Notes under the pieces: model-generated
Seen by the model: the letters and a program-made list of their open reading frames with translations, nothing else
The model's database searches: none
What the model was told of the DNA's origin: nothing
Shown here: positions 1 through 12,446 of the stretch, piece after piece
Layout: every line of letters begins with the position of its first letter
How positions within the stretch are numbered: the stretch's first letter is position 1
Assembly (NCBI GenBank): GCA_963930655.1
Contig: OZ005605.1
Location: forward strand, 16,189,501 to 16,253,500
Origin: Myrica gale
Lineage: Eukaryota; Streptophyta; Magnoliopsida; Fagales; Myricaceae
Length of the DNA: 64,000 nucleotides
Reading direction: 5' to 3'
Position numbers and translations under genes: made by a program

Positions 1-362
1 CTTCTTGTATTCCTGAACACTTACTTGCTCATGTTTTGAGCTCGGGTGTGTAGTTGGTTATTCTAAGGTTTGCCAAGAAAAAAAAAACTTAGTTTAATTA
101 GTTTGTATGCAGCGACTATTGTAGAAAATGATGTTTACAACTCAGTTAATTTCGCTGCTTTATGACGATACCAACCACATATTACATCTAACTAATTCAT
201 TCCCAATCAAATATTTAACATGGACTAGTATGATGTATTCTTACACAAACAGCATCACATTCGAAAATGCCCATGTTTATGCATGTGTTGCATCTGTGTT
301 TAACAAGCTAATACTAATAGAATCACCAAATCAAGTACTGTCAACTAGAAAGTAGCACCTAC

Positions 363-663
363 AAATTGATTTATGGAAGGATGCACCCAGCCTGTTGTTA
401 TAGCTTTCACCGTGGCAATGGCTTCCAAACCACCAGCAGCACCAAGGCTATGCCCAATCATTGACTGCAACAAATGAACCCAAGAACAGATCAAGAATCA
501 GACAATGAAAACAGAGAAAAACAATATATAACCAAACGAGAGAATTTACCATAGTCGCATTAATTTTGATCCCCGCTGGATTCTTGAAAACCTTCTTTAT
601 AGCCATCATCTCAGCTAAGTCACCAGCACGAGTGGAAGTTGCATGTGCATTGATGTAGTTGAC
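363..663 (-). pseudogene. KAS1: KAS I copy C, partial (exons 4 and 5 only)
   Basis: Exon 4 reads 663-550 and exon 5 reads 464-363, both bounded by AG/GT sites and equal in length to the same exons of copies A and B (114 and 102 bases). Exon 4 keeps the catalytic-histidine motif NAHATST, and exon 5 keeps [11 protein letters not shown] with the second histidine. Exon 4 ends NATM, where both complete copies end NATK. That lysine is the conserved active-site lysine of condensing enzymes (Lys328 of E. coli FabB), so the product would be impaired. Upstream, homology to KAS I intron 3 runs to about 1288 with a roughly 1.1 kb internal deletion, then stops at Copia sequence, so exons 1-3 are not where expected. 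Exons 6 and 7 would lie left of the window. The pseudogene call is an inference from the missing 5' half and the lost lysine. Confidence 0.85.
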
Positions 664-1289
664 CTGGAATATTGAAAAACCATTTTAGTTCTCCAGTATT
701 CGTTAAGGGGGTTTTTTTAGAAACTTCTAGCCATATATACTAATTGCAGGCAGAACATTGATTTTAAACAAATAATAAGTAATTTAAAAATAGATCAGCA
801 AGTTGAATTTGCCAGGCCTTCCAAAAGAATTTGCCAGTCTTCTAATAAGGTCAATGAATTTCCACTTGAGACCGCATCTACATGTCTGCAACAATTATAA
901 TCTCCTCCAAAAGCACTTTTTCACTTCATCCATCCTCTGTCAGTCTATAGTTAACATCATAGGCTGTCCCTCTCTCCTACCAAAACCCACACTAACGTGA
1001 CTTAAATTAAATGATCACTCTTGAGTGTAAGCTATCCAATAAATATCACATTTAAAAGAATCACTGAACTCCTTATTATTCAACCAAACTAACACATGCT
1101 AAGTCCTATTAAGGCAATAGACAATCCATTATAGAGCATCTACCACTGGTCTTCTCAATGCGTAAACCATGACAAACATGCTAGGGACTCTGAAGGTACT
1201 ATTTCATTAACCTAGGACCAGTGCAAAGTATGTAATACAACCTGTAATCTCTTTGAAGCAAACTTGATGAGATGCAACATGAGATAACC

Positions 1290-2450
1290 GATAATCATTT
1301 TAAAGTAAAAAGGGTTAGAGCTACAAGATTGTTGGAATTGGTGCTTACTAATGTATGTGATGCTTTTAACCATATAGCGAGAGTAGAGTTTCCTGTTTTC
1401 ATCACTTTTAGTGATGACTACTCCAAGTATGGTTATCTGTACCTGATGAATTATAAGTCTGAGCTCTTTGAAAAGTTAAAGAAATTTCATATTGAAATGG
1501 AGAGGCAACTAAAAAGGAGTATCTAGATACTTAAATATTCATATAGTTTTTGAACTTATCTTAGAGATGGAAGCATCATATCTCAATCAATTCCCTTACC
1601 ACACCACAACACAATGGTGTTGCAGAAATATAAAATGAACAAACTTTATAAGATATTGTTCAATGGGAGATAAGTAGAATATATTACCTGTATTTTTTTG
1701 GGAAAGCCTTGGAGGCAGTTGTTTATATTATAAACAAGATACCTTCTAAGTCTATAGCTAAAATTCTTTGTGAATTGTGGACTGGTGAGACCAAGTCTGG
1801 ATAATTTGAAAGTATGTGGTGATGTTTAGCTCACATCAAAGAGTTTATGTGGAAAAGCTGGAATCAAGAATTTTTCTAGGTTACCCAAAAAGGGTTCATT
1901 GGATATGATAAGCACCAATGCATAAGAGGTAATTGTACATGGGAATACTATTTTAAAAAGAGTACAACCTAAGTGTTGGCGAAAGCATGACAGTTCTTGA
2001 TGAAACAATCAACTAAGCCAATAAAAGGAGTAAACTGAATCTACTGATGAGTTTGAAAAGTTCATAACTTAGGAGTGTCAGCAAGAAATCCATTTTGATG
2101 AGATGATTAAATCGTTTGATTTCTCACAAAACATGGATGAGCTTTGTATTGACAAAAAGTTAGTGAGAGTTTAGTAATGTTTCTGATTTTTATGTCAATG
2201 ACGAATTACTCTTGGGAATGACATCAGGGTGATGTCATCAGTGAAAATTTGGTTGCTGAACTATTTTTTTAGATCAAAGACCTTCCGGAAGTGTTTCACA
2301 TTCTTGGAACCAAATTGTTTGGTAATCGAGAAAAGAGGTTTTGGGACTACATTGACAAATACTGCAAGGGATGAATTGCAAGATGTCAAGGAAGGGTTTT
2401 TCTTGTTCCTAAGTAAGCAGTTTTACTACAAATTTTTACCCACAAAAAAT
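1290..2450 (+). mobile_element. Copia retrotransposon pol fragment (integrase to reverse transcriptase)
   Basis: Broken reading frames on the plus strand resemble Ty1/copia pol in the right order. First comes the integrase core, with ITFSDDYSKYGYLYLM near 1400-1450. Next is the integrase end, with CELW and GYPKRVH-like stretches near 1770-1890. Last is a reverse transcriptase piece near 2180-2340 that resembles the YVDD catalytic region but is degenerate. Many stops and frameshifts separate them, and no LTR is seen here. The stretch 1740-2340 is clearly related to 11550-12190, so both are decayed copies of one family. It begins exactly where KAS I copy C homology ends, so it marks the junction between copies C and A. 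Confidence 0.8.
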
Positions 2451-2469
2451 GAAAATAATACATGAAGTA

Positions 2470-3589
2470 TGACGCCTTTATATTTTCTTCCAAGAACTAA
2501 ATTAATGATGCACGACTTCTCACCCTAAATGATGCAGATGCAGTCCCAGCATGCCTAATCTCTATCATCAACAATTGGACAATGCTGCATGAGGAAACAG
2601 TCCCATTCCCTCGTAATTCACAATCTCACCGCAGTTCTCTAACTCTCACCATACAAAATGCATTCAATATGGCCCCCCATTCAACGTTTTTCTCCAATAT
2701 TTTTTTGCACTTTATGCTACTGGCTATGCGGGACTGCTGCAGTAGCCAAACCTGAGAGAGAGACAGACAGAGACAGAGAGAGCATGCCAAAGGATCACAA
2801 AGCAAAGTCGATCTCAATTTTCAGTTGAAATGATCACTTGAACCCCTCTTACCTTCTGTAGGTAAAGCAGAAAAATTTAGTCCTTGGTGAAATGTCAAGT
2901 ATCTATATTTTGTGGTAATAAGCAATGACAGACATACTATTTGACAATACAAGTACATGTTCTGAGAATGCAGGAAGTCTGTAATCAAAATTACCAACAA
3001 GGCTTCAATTTCATTAACATTAATGAATAACAGTACAAAATGAAAATAATAAAGAAAAACATTGAGAGAAAAATCACAGTAAAAATCATGTGTCTTGCAT
3101 GAGGGCAAAGCGAAATCCCAGGTCTCCAGACCATTAAAAATACATTTTATAAAAGCTCTATGAGCATCATCAACCTCGGTCTCCAACGAGGAACACTTGG
3201 GCTTCAAATATTAGAAACTTTGTGCCACCTGGTTGGAAGCCGTCCTGTCAGGCCATTTCGTGAACCATTTGGTTATCTACATTCCAATCAATGAGCTGAG
3301 AAAGATTGTAAGAATGAAGTTAAAACACAAGGCCTTTGGCAACTTTTATTTTCTTTCCGTGAAACAATATAATAACCAACAAGCACTTCATACACCACTT
3401 GCCCAATAGATGATGGCCAGTTCTGGAGTAAAGATGTCACAAAGTACGTTAAACTAGAATTCAACTCATAACTATCACAGAACTAATGACTTCTGCTTAT
3501 GAAAGAAAGCAGCCCCACTGACAAAACGACCAAAATCGAGAACAAGCATGACTGATCCCCAAGGAGAAATACAGAACGGCTGTGAACGA
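2470..3589 (-). other. 3' flank of KAS I copy A, duplicated in part with copy B
   Basis: From about 2770 to the copy A stop codon the sequence is close to 12447-13273, the region after the copy B stop. It probably contains the 3' UTR. Open frames here and in copy B share residues, but they differ in length and resemble no family I know, so I read the similarity as a by-product of duplication. The stretch 2470-2770 has no counterpart beside copy B and shows no feature I recognise. Confidence 0.5.
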
Positions 3590-6500
3590 TCAAGGTCTGA
3601 ATGCAGAAAAGGCCACGACGGAGTTGTGTCCGCCGAATCCAAACGAATTTGAAATGGCTGAATCATGAGACACTAGTGAGTAATTAAGCCTGGACGCTGA
3701 GGATTCCCAGGCAATTGGAATTGAGAAAGCAATGGTGTTAAAAGGTTTGAGCATCTTACCAACATTCACTTCGTGCTGCTGCTTTATTTTCGCAACAGTG
3801 TCAAAGTCGACTATAGGGTCTGGATTCTGCATCCATTGAAGGAATTTGTCACTCATCATATTACCAGTTATCCTAATCTTTAAATCAATTGACAGATATA
3901 ATTGAAACTTAAGGAGTACTCTACTTAGTCAGACAAAAACAGACCAAAGGGAAGTAAAATCTTCGCAACCACGAGATTCATAATTTCCCTTATTTGCTTC
4001 CAAAGAAATAAAATGCAGTGTTAATTAATAAAATTAAAACTTTACTGATAAGTTAGTGTAATTAATTTGTATGCAGAGACTAATGTAAAAAATAATGTAT
4101 ACAACTCACTGTTAATTTCGCTGCTTTATGATGACACCAACCACATATTACATCTAACTAATTCATTCCCAATCAAATATTTAACATGAATAGTATGATG
4201 TATTCTAACACTAACAGCATCACATTCGGAATTGCCCATGTTTATGCAGTGTGCTGCATCTGTGTTTAACAAGATAATACTAATCGAATCACCAAATCAA
4301 TTGTCAACTAGAAGGTAGCACATACAAATTGATTTATGGAAGGATGCACCCAGCCTGTTGTTATAGCTTTCACCGTGGCAATGGCTTCCAAACCACCAGC
4401 AGCACCAAGGCTATGCCCAATCATTGACTGCAACAAATGAATTCAAGAGCAGAGCAAGAATCAGACAACGAAAACAGAGAAAATCAATATATAACGAAAG
4501 GAGGAAATTACCTTAGTCGCATTAACTTTGATCCCCGCTGGATTCTTGAAAACCTTTTTTATAGCCTTCATCTCTGCCAAATCACCAACAGGAGTGGAAG
4601 TTGCATGTGCATTGATGTAGTTGACCTGGAATATAGAAAAACCATTTAGTTCTCTAGTATTCGTTAAGGGGTCTTTTTTATTCCATATTTAAAACATTCA
4701 GAAACTTGTAGCCACAGTAATCGCAGGCGGAACATTGGTTTTACAGAAATAGTATGTAATTTAGAAATAGATTAGCAAGTTGAATTTTCCGGGCCTTCCA
4801 AAAGAACTAAATATGAAACTTGACATACCAATGAAGGTTTTTACACGTCCCTCTCTTTGTTCCCAACAGAAAGCAACATGGTGGCAAAGTTGTTTGTGGT
4901 GTGATACTCATGCATTCCAAATTCAGAAGTTCTGTAAACAATTTCATCTTGTAGTTTTCATCTTTATTTTTGTTGCCACACCATGACTTGCCAAATATGA
5001 GAGGAAAGGACTGGTGTCTCTGCATCCTTTTATGAAGTACACTACTTCCTTAATTATTGTGAAGTAACAGCCTAAGCTCTTGGACACAAAATTGAAAACA
5101 CTTTACACAGCATATAACAATCAGCTCAATACAAACAAAACTTTATGGCAAGTTTTGTGCTCAGATACAGATCATTTATCACCAAGAATTCATCTTATAA
5201 TAGTTGAATGTTTCCTTCTTCCTCTCAGAAGACATATATTCTGCTATAAATAATACCGCAAAAAAACATTTTACAAACATTCTTCAAGGTACAAAAAATG
5301 TTGTCACCGTGTTCATTGACTCGGGATATACAGCACAGATTTATAGTATTGAACGATCATGAACTACACAGAAGGCTTTCCCACTTCAATTGAACACTTG
5401 CTGCGTTCAGCATTTTCCTTCTTAAGCTATGGCATGAAGAAGAGAGAAAGCAGATGATAAGAAAGGTGAAATTGAAGGGACTCAAGGGAGGAAAGAGGAA
5501 AGTCATATGCCTTTAGGCTGAAATTTGAATTTTTGCAAAAAGTACCATGTGTTTTTCACATGTTTGGAAAACAACCTTTTGGTTGCTATAAATTGTATTT
5601 TTACAAAATTATATTATTAGTATTATAATTACTTAAATTTAAAACTCATTATTATGATTACGGGAGCTAGAGGTTGTTTCCAATTGTTTGGAGGGCCCTG
5701 GCCCTGGGTGGAGGTGGGGGTTTGGCCAAAACTGTATCGCTCTCCGTTAGGCTCCAGTAGTCCTAATTAACTTCTCACATATGGATTTGTTTTTAGTCAA
5801 ATCCTTACTGTGTTGCAGTGATCTATTTCCAACTTGTGTATTTAGATTATTCTCTTCATCGACATGTTTCCTGACTAAACAACATCCTCTCCAGATTTAC
5901 CACAAAGCAAACATAGTCTTCTAATAATGTCAATGAATTTCCACTTGAGACCGCATCTACAAGTCTACAACAACTATAATCTCTTCCAAAAGCACTTTTG
6001 CACTTCATCCATTATCTATTAGTCTATAGGAAACATCAGAGGCAGTCCCTCTCTCCTACCAAAACCCACACTAACGCGACTTAAATGATCACTCTTGAGT
6101 GTAAGCTATCCCATAAATATTATCACATTTCAAAGAATCACTGAACTCCGATCCTTATTATTCAACCAAACTAACACATGCTAAGTCCTACTAAGGCAAT
6201 AGGCAATCCATTCTTGAGCATCTACCACTGGTCTTCTCAATGCGAAAACCATGGCAAACATGCTAGGGACTCCGAAGGTACGATTTCATTAACCTAGGGC
6301 CAGTGCAAAGTATGTAATACAACCTGTAATCTCTTTGAAGCAAACTTGATGAGTTGCAACATGAGGTAACTAATTGCATAACTTCAGGAACATTCAGAAC
6401 TTCTATCCACACCTAAATAACTTAGCAGTTCAAGTTCTTGCTTATTTCATGTAAAGATTGAAAAATTGTACACAGAATTCAGCAGTAAATGGAAATGACG

Positions 6501-8872
6501 TTGGACTACATACCAAAAAATATTTAACCTCCTAATGAAAATACAAATCAGTAGGAGAAAAAATAGTTTCTTGTAATAAGTTTCTGGCAGTAGCCACCAA
6601 TATACAAAAGAAAGGGCATGCATGCAAACTAGAACAATATAACACATAACATAATTAAAAAAACCAAAAAAGTGCATCATACAGTATAGGTTAATTTGCA
6701 CGGGAAAAATGATAATACCTCTTCAGGTGACACGCCAGCATCTTCGAGGGTGCTCTCAATGCATGTTGACACACCAAGTCCATCAGCTCTTGGGTCAGTC
6801 ATATGATAAGCATCACAAGTAATACCACCTCCTAAGTACTCAGCAAAAATGGGTGCATCTCGTTTCATTGCATGTTCCAAGCTCTCCATTACCTGCCATG
6901 AATATTAAGTCCCATAAGGTTAGACCATAAGTCATTTCGACCATTGAACTTAAATCTATTCTATAGCTTGCATAAAAACAGATGCATGCATACCAATACT
7001 CCTGCTCCTTCACCCATGACAAATCCATCCCGATCTATATCCCACGGCCTTGAAGCAGTTTGTGGATCATCATTCCTCTGAGATAAGGCCCTGCATGCAA
7101 CAAATCCCCCCACTCCAGAAGGAACAATGCAAGCATCAGACCCACCAGCAACAACCAGATCAGCCTCACCACGGCGAATGTGATTTGCAGCAGCATGGAA
7201 GCAATAATTGGAGGTGGCACAAGCAGTTGAAAGTGAATAAGTAGGTCCCATGAAGCCAATGCCAATTGAAAGCAAGGCAGTCCCCATGCTGGTTAGAGAG
7301 TGGGGAATGAAAAAAGGGCTTATTTTCTTGGGACCGTTTTCTGTTAAAGCCGTTATGGCAAGAGCATAGCTTTCAAGACCACCCAACCCTGTTCCCACAA
7401 TCGCACCTGCCCGTTGCTTATCAATCTGGAGCAGATACCAGCAGTCACAATGAGTCAAGGATATGGCTGAACAAAAAAAAAATCAAAAAGCAAGGGAACA
7501 CACCCTCACATTGTATAATGCAATGAAAAATTTCTTTCAGAGGTAATGATTGAATGCTTGAATATAAAAAAATGATATTTGTCAAAGACTAACATTAAAG
7601 AGAGGTTCATCCAAAAATCTTAAGAACTGAACATATGATGAACTCATATTGGTTGATATGCCCAGATAAGGAGAGGGCCTGTCATCACTTTCATCATACA
7701 AAAAATAAAGCAAGAGGAGCAATTGAGAAGCTAGAACACAAATGCGCTTCCACAAGATCTTTGAGAAACGGAAAAAAAAAATTAGGCAAGGGATGATTAT
7801 TCAGTTAAGCACTCGTCCAAACTATCTACGATTTCCTTTTCATGTCTCTGTATCAGCTTCATTCTAGTTACCAGGAAGAAAAAAAAACGATGTGACATTT
7901 ACACGGACGTTAGCAACTAGGTTGAAAGAAAGGGCAATTGATTTTATCAGATCTCAGCCATAATAAGTTCATGCAGAGCTGGCTACATAAATGTGAACAT
8001 TAAGGCCATGCATGATTTACAGCAAAACAAATACGTCAAGACAGTTCAAACACAAGAAAGGACACGCAAATAAAACTCAAGCACACTAGCCCAGACCCCC
8101 ATAATGCACCCACTGTTAAACCACCCACAGAGAAACAAAATAGCGCGCAGGACCCGCTCAATAAAAAATTGAGGCCTGAGGCCATATTAAAAATTAGACC
8201 TTTTTATATTAATTTTTTTAAAAAATATTTAAAATTTATTTAAAAATAAATTTTCAGATATAAAATTACTAATCAATGGGGCTAAATTTTTTTTTTTTTT
8301 AATTTATTTGTTCATATGGCCTTTTTATTTTTATTTTTATTTTCTTTTAAGTTATGGGGCTTGCTCAAAGTGGGGTGCCTGATAGCGCGTAGCATAAAAA
8401 TCGGAGACCAGTAATACTAGACCTTGGAGAGCTTGTCGCCACCGAGATCGGCGTGCTCCAGCGCCTTCTTGCCGGCCACAATACAGTACCGGAGGTAATC
8501 GTCATAGCGCCGGTCGTTCTTTCCATCAATGTAGCCGGTGCTGTCGAAACCGCGGATCTGACCGGCGAACCGGGTGGGGAAGTTGGAGGCGTCGAACCGG
8601 TCGATCGGGACGATGCCGCTCTCACCCGCCAGCAGTTTGTCGTAAAAAGCATCGACGTCGTTCCCGAACACGGATACCAAACCCATCCCCGTGATCACGA
8701 CCCGCTTCTTGGGGTCCTTCTCGCGTTTCGGGGTCGATACGGTGGGCCCGCCGGATGCGGCTTTAGTAACAGAGAGGCGGCGACGGGTGGGGACATGGAA
8801 ATGCGAGGAGTGCTTCTCCCGGAGAGGGCCGAGCGGGGAGGGACGGAGGGTCGGGGATTGAAGGGACTGCAT
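3590..8872 (-). CDS. KAS1: 3-oxoacyl-[ACP] synthase I, chloroplastic (KAS I copy A)
   Basis: KAS I condenses malonyl-ACP with acyl-ACP primers (C4 to C14) in the plastid stroma to build C16 acyl chains. Seven exons read 8872-8423, 7425-6994, 6892-6719, 4625-4512, 4427-4326, 3826-3760 and 3657-3590. They join in frame to 468 residues, close to the usual length of about 470. The start at 8872 gives a Ser/Arg-rich, acid-poor plastid transit peptide of about 40 residues, then [18 protein letters not shown]. Catalytic residues are Cys219 ([10 protein letters not shown]), His359 (NAHATST), Lys390 (NATK) and His395 (MIGHSLG). The C terminus is [16 protein letters not shown]. Unusual positions are [14 protein letters not shown], where copy B has [14 protein letters not shown], and GHS instead of the GHC of copy B. 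Serine at that site occurs in bacterial KAS I, so it need not be harmful. No stop or frameshift is seen. Intron 1 carries a hAT MITE. Confidence 0.93.
8148..8381. mobile_element. hAT-like MITE in KAS I copy A intron 1
   Basis: Comparison with copy B shows a 234 bp AT-rich insertion here and nowhere in copy B. It is flanked by an 8 bp direct duplication, ATAGCGCG (8140-8147 and 8382-8389). Its ends are short inverted repeats, CAGGACCC on the left and the complement of CAGGCACCCC on the right. An 8 bp target duplication and CAGG-type ends fit the hAT superfamily. It has no coding capacity. Confidence 0.85.
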
Positions 8873-9270
8873 GATGGCCAGACAGAGAGACAGAGAGCTC
8901 GCGACGATGCTAAACGATGCCCCTGCATGCGGAGCTGAAAGAAAAGCAGTGGGAGTGTCTGAACTAAAAGGACTCCCTCCGACTAGTTCGTTGATCGAGG
9001 AATGTGTTTCGCGCATTTGTCGACTGTTATTTATATGCAATGTCTACGAACGTGTACGCAAGATATGCAAAAGTCAACTTTTTGCTCGTGGTTCTGGGTG
9101 TGGTTTTAACGTGGTATTTTTTTTTCCTGTCTGATCAGATTTTAACGTTGTTCTTGAGAGCGCACAACCTGTACAGAAAAAAATATATTTTTGCACGTTA
9201 GTAATGTTTTAGTAACGATTATTTTATTATAGTAAAATTTTAATTTTCGAGAATAAAAAAAAAAAAGTAT

Positions 9271-9490
9271 AGGAACAGCTTTAAATATCCCTAAAATGGC
9301 CACCGGATCTCCAGGCTTCCATGAATCAACCAGATCATCCTCAACTATGACATCCACAGTTCGTGGAAGCTGACCAGGAGCAGAACTCTCTGGTAGCTCT
9401 TGCATTGAAATTTTTTTGATGATCTTTGTACTCGCACAGTCGGTCACCAGCAAGTTTCCTTGTTCATCGTGGGGGCATTGTTGATCAGGA
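9271..9490 (-). pseudogene. MCM3: MCM3 helicase gene fragment
   Basis: The minus strand encodes [20 protein letters not shown] followed by [20 protein letters not shown]. This is the OB-fold region of the MCM3 subunit of the replicative helicase. Just upstream, [10 protein letters not shown] fits MCM3, but the next stretch, CEYKDHQ, is in another frame, so there is an indel near 9420-9445. Another shift is needed before ISMQELPE. Only about 70 residues of a protein of roughly 780 are present and no other MCM exon is visible. It lies between the KAS I copy A promoter and the Copia LTR. I read it as a captured or relic exon. Confidence 0.85.
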
Positions 9491-9568
9491 AGGGCTTTCT
9501 CTGACAGTACAAAATTACAGAAGCAATGGACTTAAGGTTACCCTTGTAGGATACACGACTCGGTGGGA

Positions 9569-12445
9569 TGTAAAAAATATACTCTAAAATTAGTTGTCTA
9601 AATAATTATTTATTCAGATGGCAAATGTTTATATTTATTTATTAGGTATTATATTATGGCATAAGATATTAGACGAATATTGTTGAGTGAAAATGTCGAA
9701 AATTCATATCGATGATTAATAAATTAAAGACAAAGAATATTATATGATTTGTAGTTCCTTGTTCAATTGATAGTTATTAAAGATCAAGGTACGTATTTAT
9801 GTATAATAGGTATACACTCATTGTGCCTCTATTAAATAGGATAATAGACTTCGTCATTAAGGTGATGATCTTAAACAAACAAATGAATGTACTGTAAGAA
9901 TATATGTATTGAACAAAATCAAATATATATGAATATCTTCCAGAAGTGATCACTGATGTTGAGAAGTTATTCAACACAATTAATTTATTGTATCCATAGA
10001 CCTGAGAGGTTTATGCAAATATGTTTGTTGTGTGTTTCTGCTTTGACCGAGTCATTTGGTAATGATCTTTCTAGGTCAAATATTCTAGATAACGTTAGTT
10101 GTTATGTGATAAATGGATTTGTATAAATGCTCAAGCCAGTGGAATTTTGTGAAAATATTTTTTTGAAATTAATACATATAATATTTATTTGTGAAATTAT
10201 TTTAAAAATAATTTGAGAGTGCAATGAGTTACAGATTAATGATATTATTTCAGTCCTATTAGCTCATGTGGAATATAGTATGGTGGAAAGATATATAAAT
10301 AAATAATTGTTAGCAAAAGATATTTCACAAATCAATCTCAAATACTCAAAGATCAATTGTGATATGTTGATGGACATGATCGCAATCAGTAGATACCCAA
10401 AATTTAGAATAAAAGAGTATAAAGGAAATAATGAAAAATAGTTTTTCCATTTGATCCTACGACCGAGATCTGAGATCCCTAACGTCTCACGCTTTATCAC
10501 AGTTAGGATTTTATTAAAAGGCTAACTATATGATAGTTAGTCATACAGTTGGCCATCAAAATCTTGAGAAAATCCTGTGATGACAGTGAGACGTGGAGAG
10601 AAATGAGGTAGAACATTTGAGCTGTTAAAATGTTAAATTAAAAAGACTCAAGGTGTAAGATCGACAAGACCTGAAGATTAAAGAAGATTGAAGAGTCAAT
10701 CACAGAAAAATCAAAGATTGTTCATCAAGATAAACTGAGTAATTTTTTGCATGCAAACTTTCTGTGGTATCAGAGTGTTAATTGAACCTTATTCTCTTCA
10801 GATTTGTACCACAATTCATTAGAATCATATTCATGGCAGTCGGTTTCAAGATTTATTTGAAAATCATTTACAAATAAATTGTAAAGCAATCTAGTTGCTG
10901 CAAATAAATTTTTTGTCTTGTTTCAAATTCTTAACAAGTTGTAAGGGATCCAATCGTTATTTATATCTGTGAATTGGAAATAATTTTTGTTTGAAATTTG
11001 ATCAATTCAGGGAGAGAAACTATTTCTCTCACCAAGAAAAGTGGGCGGCAACACGGTGGAGCTCTTGCCGCACCACTTGGCCGGAGCTCCCAGCAGGAGC
11101 TGCACCTGGTGTGACTAGTGCGGCTTTGCCTGAGCCAACGTGGCGTTCGATGGATTTAGAGGTTGCGAACACCATAAGGAGAAAACATTCATGTATTACT
11201 AGCCAACTAGTGACCACCAGAGCGCCAGACTGCAGCGCAGTGGTGGCCAGTGGCATGGTCGGCCTGCGTCCAGCCTTGGGTTGGCCAGACGTGGCCAGGC
11301 AGGAAGCCGCTGGCCTCCTCTGCCCTCCCAAGGGCCTCAAGTGGCGCTTGGGCATGAGATGCCCGAGTCCCTATTTGGGCCAAACGGGTAGGGCAAATGT
11401 TGCCCTACTCAACCCAAGGGTTGGGCACTTTAAAAAAGAAAAAATAAAAATTTTAAGCGACTGGTTTAAATACTTTGGGCAGAACAAAATGTTTTTTAAA
11501 GGACCACTTGTTTTTCTTTTAAAACCAAGTTGCCTAGTAAGTTTGTAGTTAAAACTCTTTGTGAATCGTGGACTTATGAGACCAAATATGGATCATTTGA
11601 TAGTATGTAGTGATGTATAGCTCACATCAAAGAGTTTGATGTGAAAAAGTTTGAACCGAGAATTTTTGTGGGTTACCCAAAAAGGGTTCATCGGATATTA
11701 TTTGATAAGCTTAGATGAACAAGAAGTAATTGTCAATGAGAATCCTATTTTAAAAAGAGTACGACCTAAGTGTAGGCGAAACCGTAACAGTTCTTGATGA
11801 AACAGTCAGCTGAGCCAATAAAAGGGGCAGATGAGAACAATAGAAAATAGACATTACTGAATCTACTAATGAGTTTAAAAAGTTCAGAACTCAGTAGCGT
11901 TAGCAATAAATCCATTTTGATAAGATGATTAAATCATTTTATTTCTCACAAAACATGGACGAGCCTCGTGTTTATAAGAAGTCAGTATAAGTTTAATAAT
12001 GTTTATTATTCTTTATGTCAGTGATATACTACTCTTTGGAATGGCATCAAGTTGATGTCACAAGGGAAAATGTGGTTGTTGAACTATTTTTTTAAGTCAA
12101 AGACCTTCTCGAAGTGTTCCATATTCTTGGAGCCAAATTGTTTGGTAATTGAGAAAAGAAGTTTTTGAGACTATATTGACGAATACGGGTAAGGGATGGT
12201 TACATATTAATTATTTGCTTATATATCATTCCACGCTATTATATTTCACATAGCTATTGTTGAGTGAGATTATAAAAAATTTAGTCGATACTTAATAAAT
12301 CAAAAATAGAAAGTATGATTTTTTGATTCTTTATTCACTTAATAGTTGTTCTAAACCAAGATACATATTTATGTATAATAGGTATATACTCGTTGTGCCT
12401 CTATTAAATAGAATGATGTACCCCGTCATTGAAATGACCTTAAGC
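9569..12445 (+). mobile_element. Decayed Copia element with PBS and truncated 3' LTR
   Basis: A probable 5' LTR runs from about 9569 to about 10755. It is followed by a primer-binding site for initiator tRNA-Met at 10765-10775. A GC-rich leader follows (about 11030-11420), then pol remnants from 11550 to 12190 related to 1740-2340. From about 12200 the sequence repeats the start of the 5' LTR: the stretch before 12440 matches 9600-9860 in order, including a shared TATGTATAATAGGTATA. This second LTR stops at about 12445, where KAS I copy B 3' flank begins. Gag, protease and most of pol are missing. The exact LTR start and the 5' LTR end are approximate. Confidence 0.75.
10765..10775 (+). promoter_or_regulatory. 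Retrotransposon primer-binding site (tRNA-iMet type)
   Basis: TGGTATCAGAG is the usual plant Copia primer-binding site, complementary to the 3' end of initiator methionine tRNA. It fixes the orientation of the surrounding remnant as plus strand. Confidence 0.85.
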
Positions 12446-12446
12446 A

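Noticed and set aside
2821..3207. A 128-residue minus-strand frame with a similar frame at 12426-12893
   Set aside because: The similarity follows from the KAS I tandem duplication. The frames differ in length, have no recognisable domain, and lie in the 3' flank.
8453..8938. A 161-residue plus-strand frame opposite KAS I exon 1, with a counterpart at 18254-18574
   Set aside because: It is the antisense of a GC-rich, strongly conserved exon and has no domain of its own.
10991..11548. A 185-residue plus-strand frame and its antisense partner at 11029-11355
   Set aside because: It lies in the GC-rich leader of the Copia remnant, resembles no gag or other protein, and both strands are open because of composition.
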